A program made the translations under genes and the position numbers. A stretch of DNA of 64,000 nucleotides, from contig JASANC010003467.1 of the NCBI GenBank assembly GCA_030248135.1, positions 1 through 64,000 on the forward strand. The letters are read 5' to 3'. Source of the stretch: Theristus sp. LFF4_11 (Eukaryota > Nematoda > Chromadorea > Monhysterida > Xyalidae). Positions within the stretch are counted from its first letter, which is position 1; each line of letters begins with the position of its first letter. Below, in pieces: positions 59,901-64,000 of this stretch. Below the pieces are notes generated by a model. It was not told where the DNA came from, ran no database searches, and saw nothing but the letters and a program-made list of their open reading frames with translations.

Positions 59901-62900
59901 TAAAAAATAACTTCAAAATTTTACGCTTTTCAGCAAAACGAAAACGAAAACGAAAGTTTCGGATTCGCTGCCCTCCGGAGATATAGCGACCGCAGGCCAC
60001 CGAAACCGAAATCGGGCTAAAATCACTGGTGCCCCCAGGACAGAGCGGGGCTTAGAGGCTGTCCCCCTCACGTGGCGAGGGTATTGGTTTCACGGGATGG
60101 TGAGCCGTCCATTCCCCAATCCCACCGGAGTTTGGTACCTTCGGGTTTCCGGAATCGGTGGGGGGCGTGCTTCAAAAAAAACAAACAAACAAACGCGGCG
60201 CAAAAATATGACTCTTATGTACTTGTATCCGTGTGTACCACATCAGAGACTTGAAAAGCGTTGTCGAGCCAAGTCTTTCACTGCTTACACAAGGCCATAT
60301 TCCTCCTTTTATATGCGTCTCCCGCATTTTTAGATAATATTCTGACTTTTACATAAGCCCTGAAGGTCGGACCAAAATCACAATTCGACTCAGGTTTTTC
60401 ATTTTTCGTTTTTTAGGCCGATTTCGCCTATGCTATTTCTATGGCCGATTCGCCCAAAATCGTCACGATTCAGTACCTAGAATTGTGTAATGTCCTACTT
60501 TAGCCTTCGTGTCTGCACTCTCACACAAAGCCGGGTTTACGGTGAGCTGTTTCTGACAGAGCGCTTGACTTCCAATGCTCATCTACTTTTTTCCTAGATG
60601 CTCAACGGTTTTCTTATATCTTTGTTAAGCTATTTTTCTTTGATTCGTTCTTGTACATTATAAAAGTGGTGTGTTTTATGAGTTCAGCATGTGCCGTTCG
60701 TGCCATTTTGTTCCTTCTTATTTTTACTGTCTTTCGTCGTCGTTTTAATAAAAGTAAAGTCGTTTTAATAAAAGTCGTCGTCGTTTTAATTTAGTAAAAG
60801 TGAAGTAAAGTAATAAAAAACCCAACGTCGTCCATCGGTCATCACACACAGCAGCTCGGATCGGTTGGCAGTCCAGTGAGCCATTCACACACGCCAAAGC
60901 AGAACACTTCAATTGCTTACACAAGAAAACTGACCCAAAAGCCGTGATTGGCGCAATGAATTACCATGGAAAACACCGTTTTCTTGTTTTTCATTTCTGG
61001 ACCGGTTTCGCTAAATTCCACGGCCGATTCGCCCGAAATCGTCACGATTCAGTATCTAGAGTTGCTCACACAAGAAAACTAACCCAAAATCCGTGATCAG
61101 CGCATTGAATTACCCTGGAAAAACCGTTTCCTCGTTTTTCATTTCTGGACTGATTTCGCCAATTTCCACGGCCGATTCGCCAGAAATCGTCACGATTCAG
61201 TATCTAGAGTTGCTCACATAAAAAACTAACCTAGAATCCGTGATCGGCGCAATGACTTATCATGGAAAACACCGTTTTCTTGTTTTTCATTTCTGGACCG
61301 ATTTCGCTAAATTCCACGGCCGATTCGCTCGAAATCGTCACGATTCGGTATCTAGAGTTGTTCATATAAGAAAACTAACCCAAAATCCGTGATCAGCGCA
61401 TTGAATTACCCTGGAAAACACCATTATCTTGTTTTTCGTTTCTGGACCGATTTCGCCAATTTCCACGGCCGATTCGCCCGAAATCGTCACGATTCAGTAT
61501 CTACAGTTGCTTACATAAAAAAACTAACCGCAAATTCGTAATCAGCGCATTGAATTACCCTGGAAAACACCCTTATCTTGTTTTTAGTTTCTTGACCAAT
61601 TTCGGCAATTCCCACGGCCGATTCGCCCGAAATCGTCACGATTCAGTATCTACAGTTGCTTACATAAGAAAACTAACCCAAAATTCGTGATCAGCGCATT
61701 GAATTACCTTGGAAAACACTCTTTTCTTGTTTTTCGTTTCTGGACCGATTTCGCCAATTTCTACGGCCGATTCGCCCGAAATCGTCACGATTCGGCATCT
61801 AGAGTTGCTCATGTAAGAAAACTAACCCCAAATTCGTGATCAGCGCATTGAATTACCCTGGAAAACACTCTTTTCTGTTTTTTCGTTTTTGGACCGATTT
61901 CGCCAATTTCGACGGCCGATTCACCCGAAATCGTCACGATTATAGTCATTTAGTTGTTATTCCTGTATTTTTTCGAAAAATAAAGGTCAAATTCAAACTC
62001 TCCACTGTTGGTTACTCCGGAAACTTTTTTATTTGTCAAATAACGGTTTGTTTCATGCGCAGAAATCGCAAATACACTTCAAAATACGCATTTTTCGTAA
62101 TTTTGTACAAAATAGCTAGATTTTGAGCCTTGGGAAGCGTCGGATCAAAAAATAAATGCGAAATTTGAAAATTCCAAAGATTTTTACCCTAGAAAATGTT
62201 TTTATCAAAACAGTCAGAATTTTCTTCATATCACTGAAACTGCGCACACATTTTATGACATAGTCGAAAAAAAAGGGGGTTAGAAGAATAATTAACAGCC
62301 TATTCAGAATCCATGTTTTGCGCACACAGCGTGTGTAGAAGATCACCAGGAAAAAATTTCTGGTGCACACAGCGTACCTATGGATTATCTACCTGTGTGC
62401 AGGAGAAAAATTTCTCAGCTCCTTTTATGTTCACAATTCGAGGCACAGTAAGTTTCGAATTTTAGCGCGAACGATGCACGGGCCATATTATGCCTGCATC
62501 CGCTGTCCGCTCCGCTCCGCTTCGCTCGCGAATGGGCATGATAAGCTTGATAAAGAAAGATGTAAATGGGCATTCATGAAGAAGTATTTAGTGACGCGTA
62601 ACACAGCTATGTGTCACTTAATACTGCTTCATAAATGACACTTTAGACTGACCGAAGTTCGGTTGATAAAGAAAGCTGTTGCGAGTGTGTTCTCAAGCGT
62701 CATCATCTAACGTCGGTGTGTGTTTTGGTTTCCAGGAGGAATGTCGCTGGTCAAATTTGAAAGGCGGCAGTCGATTCTTTCGATTTGTCACGCAGCACGG
62801 CAACATTACGATTGACGGCGTCGACTCGCCGCTGCATGTCGCCTGGACAGAAGTCACCGGAAGCGACGAAACACCCGGTGCGACACTGAGAACATTCGTC

Positions 62901-63547
62901 TACAGTCGAACTCTTAACGGACATTCATGAAGCAGTATTTAGTGACCGCGTAGCTATGTTTTAACACAGCTACGCGTCACTAAATACCGCGTATTCATGA
63001 ATGACGCTTTAAGGCAATTACCAGATTGGTTGGTGATCGCCTGTATGCTGTGCTGGACAAACTCCGCCCCCACAGTAAGGCCTGTACAGAAAGCAGACAT
63101 CACGTGATCACCAACCAGTTAGCTGCTTGCCTATAATTTAGAGTTCGACTGTATTCTGGTAGACAGTTTTCCTCGGCTGTGCTGCAGCAGTTCGCGGGCC
63201 TTTTCGTACGGACGGACCTGCGGCCCGGGGCCCCGCGGTACAATAAATACGCAAACCAGGCGCAGACCGCAAGAAAGGGCACATGCACTGGTTGTAAGCG
63301 TTAAAGTCGTGAACGTCAGAAAAGTTTGAAACTCATTTATTTCCTTGTGTGTGTGTGTTTTAGCTAGAAATAACATCGTGAAAATCGTCAAGATCAGCAA
63401 AATTTCGAAACACTATAATTCACTGGACGTGCGTGTTTTAGCAGACCCGTGGGTGAGTGTGACCGCGCAAGGCGACGGCAAGGCCGTGATGTGGAGTGCG
63501 CTTATTCGCTGTCAGGATGAGTCATCCGACGGGCAGCTGCGATTCGA
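56985..63547 (+). CDS. secreted MAM-domain protein (MAM gene 2), 3' end outside window
   Basis: Nine exons in phase: 56985-57096, 57306-57401, 57563-57763, 58098-58206, 58523-58667, 58897-58996, 59072-59160, 62736-62877, 63442-63547; the last ends in phase 2 at GTAAAA, so the gene continues past the window. The start gives a signal-like N-terminus (GVVAFAFTTFL). A Cys-containing segment follows (ACSP, LGIEPN) that parallels ACIP, LGIQPI in MAM gene 1. MAM repeat 1 runs from LNCDFQN..CHW to IIDNIVFDG..C, and repeat 2 from ELDC..CRWSNL. Exon order and phases largely mirror gene 1, supporting tandem duplication. The 3.6 kb intron 7 holds the foldback element and satellite array 2. The exon 3 start was chosen by reading frame (GCACAG at 57562); an earlier CAG would hit a stop. 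Exon 6 ends at CCGT with donor GTAAAT. Confidence 0.88.
57118..57233. repeat. 116-bp palindrome, family H
   Basis: AAGGCCCGTTTATACCTGAC and its exact inverse GTCAGGTATAAACGGGCCTT, with a GACGTGACGTGACGTG centre. It lies in MAM gene 2 intron 1. Confidence 0.75.
57852..58030 (-). mobile_element. SINE family E copy
   Basis: GGCTAACCCAAAAACGC tail, GGGCGCCCATCGAG, then GGCGGGGCTCGATCCC and CCAGGCCACAAG head. It lies in MAM gene 2 intron 3. Confidence 0.75.
58235..58359. repeat. MITE family A right half
   Basis: GACCAGTCAGCTGATTGTCC to AATTTAGAGTTCGACTG. The left arm is replaced by unrelated sequence. Confidence 0.6.
58709..58837. repeat. MITE family D short copy
   Basis: GGTTTTGCGACTCAAGG to GCGCCATTGAATCTTGGAACC. 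Internally deleted. Confidence 0.6.
59293..60345. mobile_element. 1-kb foldback element with about 150-bp inverted termini
   Basis: The left terminus (59293-59442, TATCTAAAAATGCGGGAGAC inward to TTTTTGCGCCG) is the inverse of the right terminus (about 60190-60345). The core (about 59560-59930) contains an ORF stretch with a Cys/His cluster (CHWCWCVHSG, 59743-59772) reminiscent of a retroelement zinc knuckle. It lies in MAM gene 2 intron 7 and satellite array 2 follows. Confidence 0.8.
60346..61945 (-). repeat. 149-bp satellite array 2 (inverted relative to array 1)
   Basis: Monomers anchored on GAATTAC at 60958, 61107, 61254, 61403, 61552, 61701 and 61850 (149, 147, 149, 149, 149, 149). A lone partial monomer sits at about 60400-60480, separated by 460 bp of unrelated sequence that includes short GTCGTTTTAATAAAAG direct repeats (60740-60800). 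Confidence 0.9.
61946..62567. other. rest of MAM gene 2 intron 7
   Basis: No exon seen. It is AT-rich with a short GCTCCGCTTCGCTCGCG patch near 62512. Confidence 0.45.
62568..62642. repeat. MITE family C copy
   Basis: GGGCATTCATGAAGAAGTAT and inverted ATACTGCTTCATAAATG, about 75 bp. Confidence 0.65.
62903..63151. repeat. MITE family A copy carrying a nested family C element
   Basis: Starts CAGTCGAACTC after TA and ends AATTTAGAGTTCGACTG. The left arm is split by the C element at 62918-63008. It lies in MAM gene 2 intron 8, 25 bases after the donor. Confidence 0.8.
62918..63008. repeat. MITE family C with TTAA duplication, nested
   Basis: CGGACATTCATGAAGCAGTA and inverted GCGTATTCATGAATGACGC, flanked by TTAA at 62914-62917 and 63009-63012. 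Confidence 0.8.
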
Positions 63548-63593
63548 GTAAAATTTTCTCTGAAAGTTACAGTATACAAAAAGCGATGATGTT

Positions 63594-63752
63594 AGGCAAT
63601 GATTTTAGCCAGGCTAACCAAAAAAAACGTGCAGAGCGCCGTCGAGTCGGGCGCCCATCGAGTGTTCTTTGTCGTTAAGGGGGGCGCGGGGCTCGATCCC
63701 CCAACCCCAAGCGCACAGACAAGAATCTAACGCGCTACCACCCAAGCCACGA
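63594..63752 (-). mobile_element. SINE family E copy
   Basis: GGCTAACCAAAAAAAACG tail, GGCGCCCATCGAG, GGGGCTCGATCCCCC (box B) and CACCCAAGCCACGAG (box A end). Confidence 0.7.
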
Positions 63753-63780
63753 GCATGACCACGATTATAAGCTCTTAAAA

Positions 63781-63940
63781 CCTGTCACTTTGTGGACACA
63801 GAATACAGAGCAGACCTGTGAATTTTAACAAAGAAAAGAACCGGAACCGGCGCATCGGGTTTGGTCATCGGGAAACGTCTAATTCCGTTCTGTCTTCTGT
63901 TCGCGCCGGCTGTGCATTCTGTTGAAAAAGAGTGACAGGT
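63781..63940. repeat. repeat family F copy
   Basis: Begins CCTGTCACTTTGTGGACACA and ends GAAAAAGAGTGACAGG (inverted ends). Confidence 0.6.
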
Positions 63941-64000
63941 TTCAATAAACATTCTGTTTGTTCTATGTCTTCATACATTCAACCGCTGCTTCTTTGAAGC

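Overview
This window looks like intron-rich invertebrate nuclear DNA, most likely from a nematode outside the well-studied rhabditids. The reasons are GC-rich exons in AT-rich surroundings, introns ending in TTTTCAG, polypyrimidine-CAG sites shortly before most start codons with no visible upstream coding exon (as with spliced leaders), a gene resembling EFF-1/AFF-1 cell fusogens, and many miniature inverted-repeat transposons. The species is not identifiable by eye. All gene models below were joined by hand and checked for splice phase.

Layout. About 1-4.8 kb is gene-poor. A 31-exon alpha-2-macroglobulin/thioester protein (TEP) gene runs on + from 4804 to 16837. From 17 to 21.5 kb lie a Gln-rich ORF, a palindrome with tandem-repeat arms, poly-G elements and an orphan exon split by a hAT-like insertion with an 8-bp duplication. 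A carboxypeptidase E-like gene (21606-31185, +) has a 4.8 kb first intron holding a 149-bp satellite array and part of a foldback element. A compact fatty-acid elongase gene follows (32921-34360, +). On the minus strand, 8 exons (42450 down to 35688) encode a 707-residue type I membrane protein resembling EFF-1/AFF-1. After about 5 kb of noncoding DNA come a small secreted-peptide ORF (47623-47862) and two tandem genes for secreted MAM-domain proteins (48805-55245; 56985 to beyond the window end). The second MAM gene carries the other half of the satellite/foldback element, inverted, in one intron.

Function. The genes do not form an operon. They suggest extracellular and secretory roles: protease trapping or opsonisation (TEP), prohormone trimming (CPE-like), ER lipid elongation (ELOVL), cell-cell fusion (EFF/AFF-like) and extracellular adhesion (MAM). 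The hypothetical small peptide has a Gly-Lys-Arg site of the kind CPE-type enzymes trim.

Mobile DNA dominates the noncoding space: about 14 copies of a TA-flanked MITE (family A), 11 of a GGTTCTGCGACTC MITE (D), 5 tRNA-headed SINEs (E), and smaller families B, C, F, G and H. Two nested insertions give a relative order of activity.
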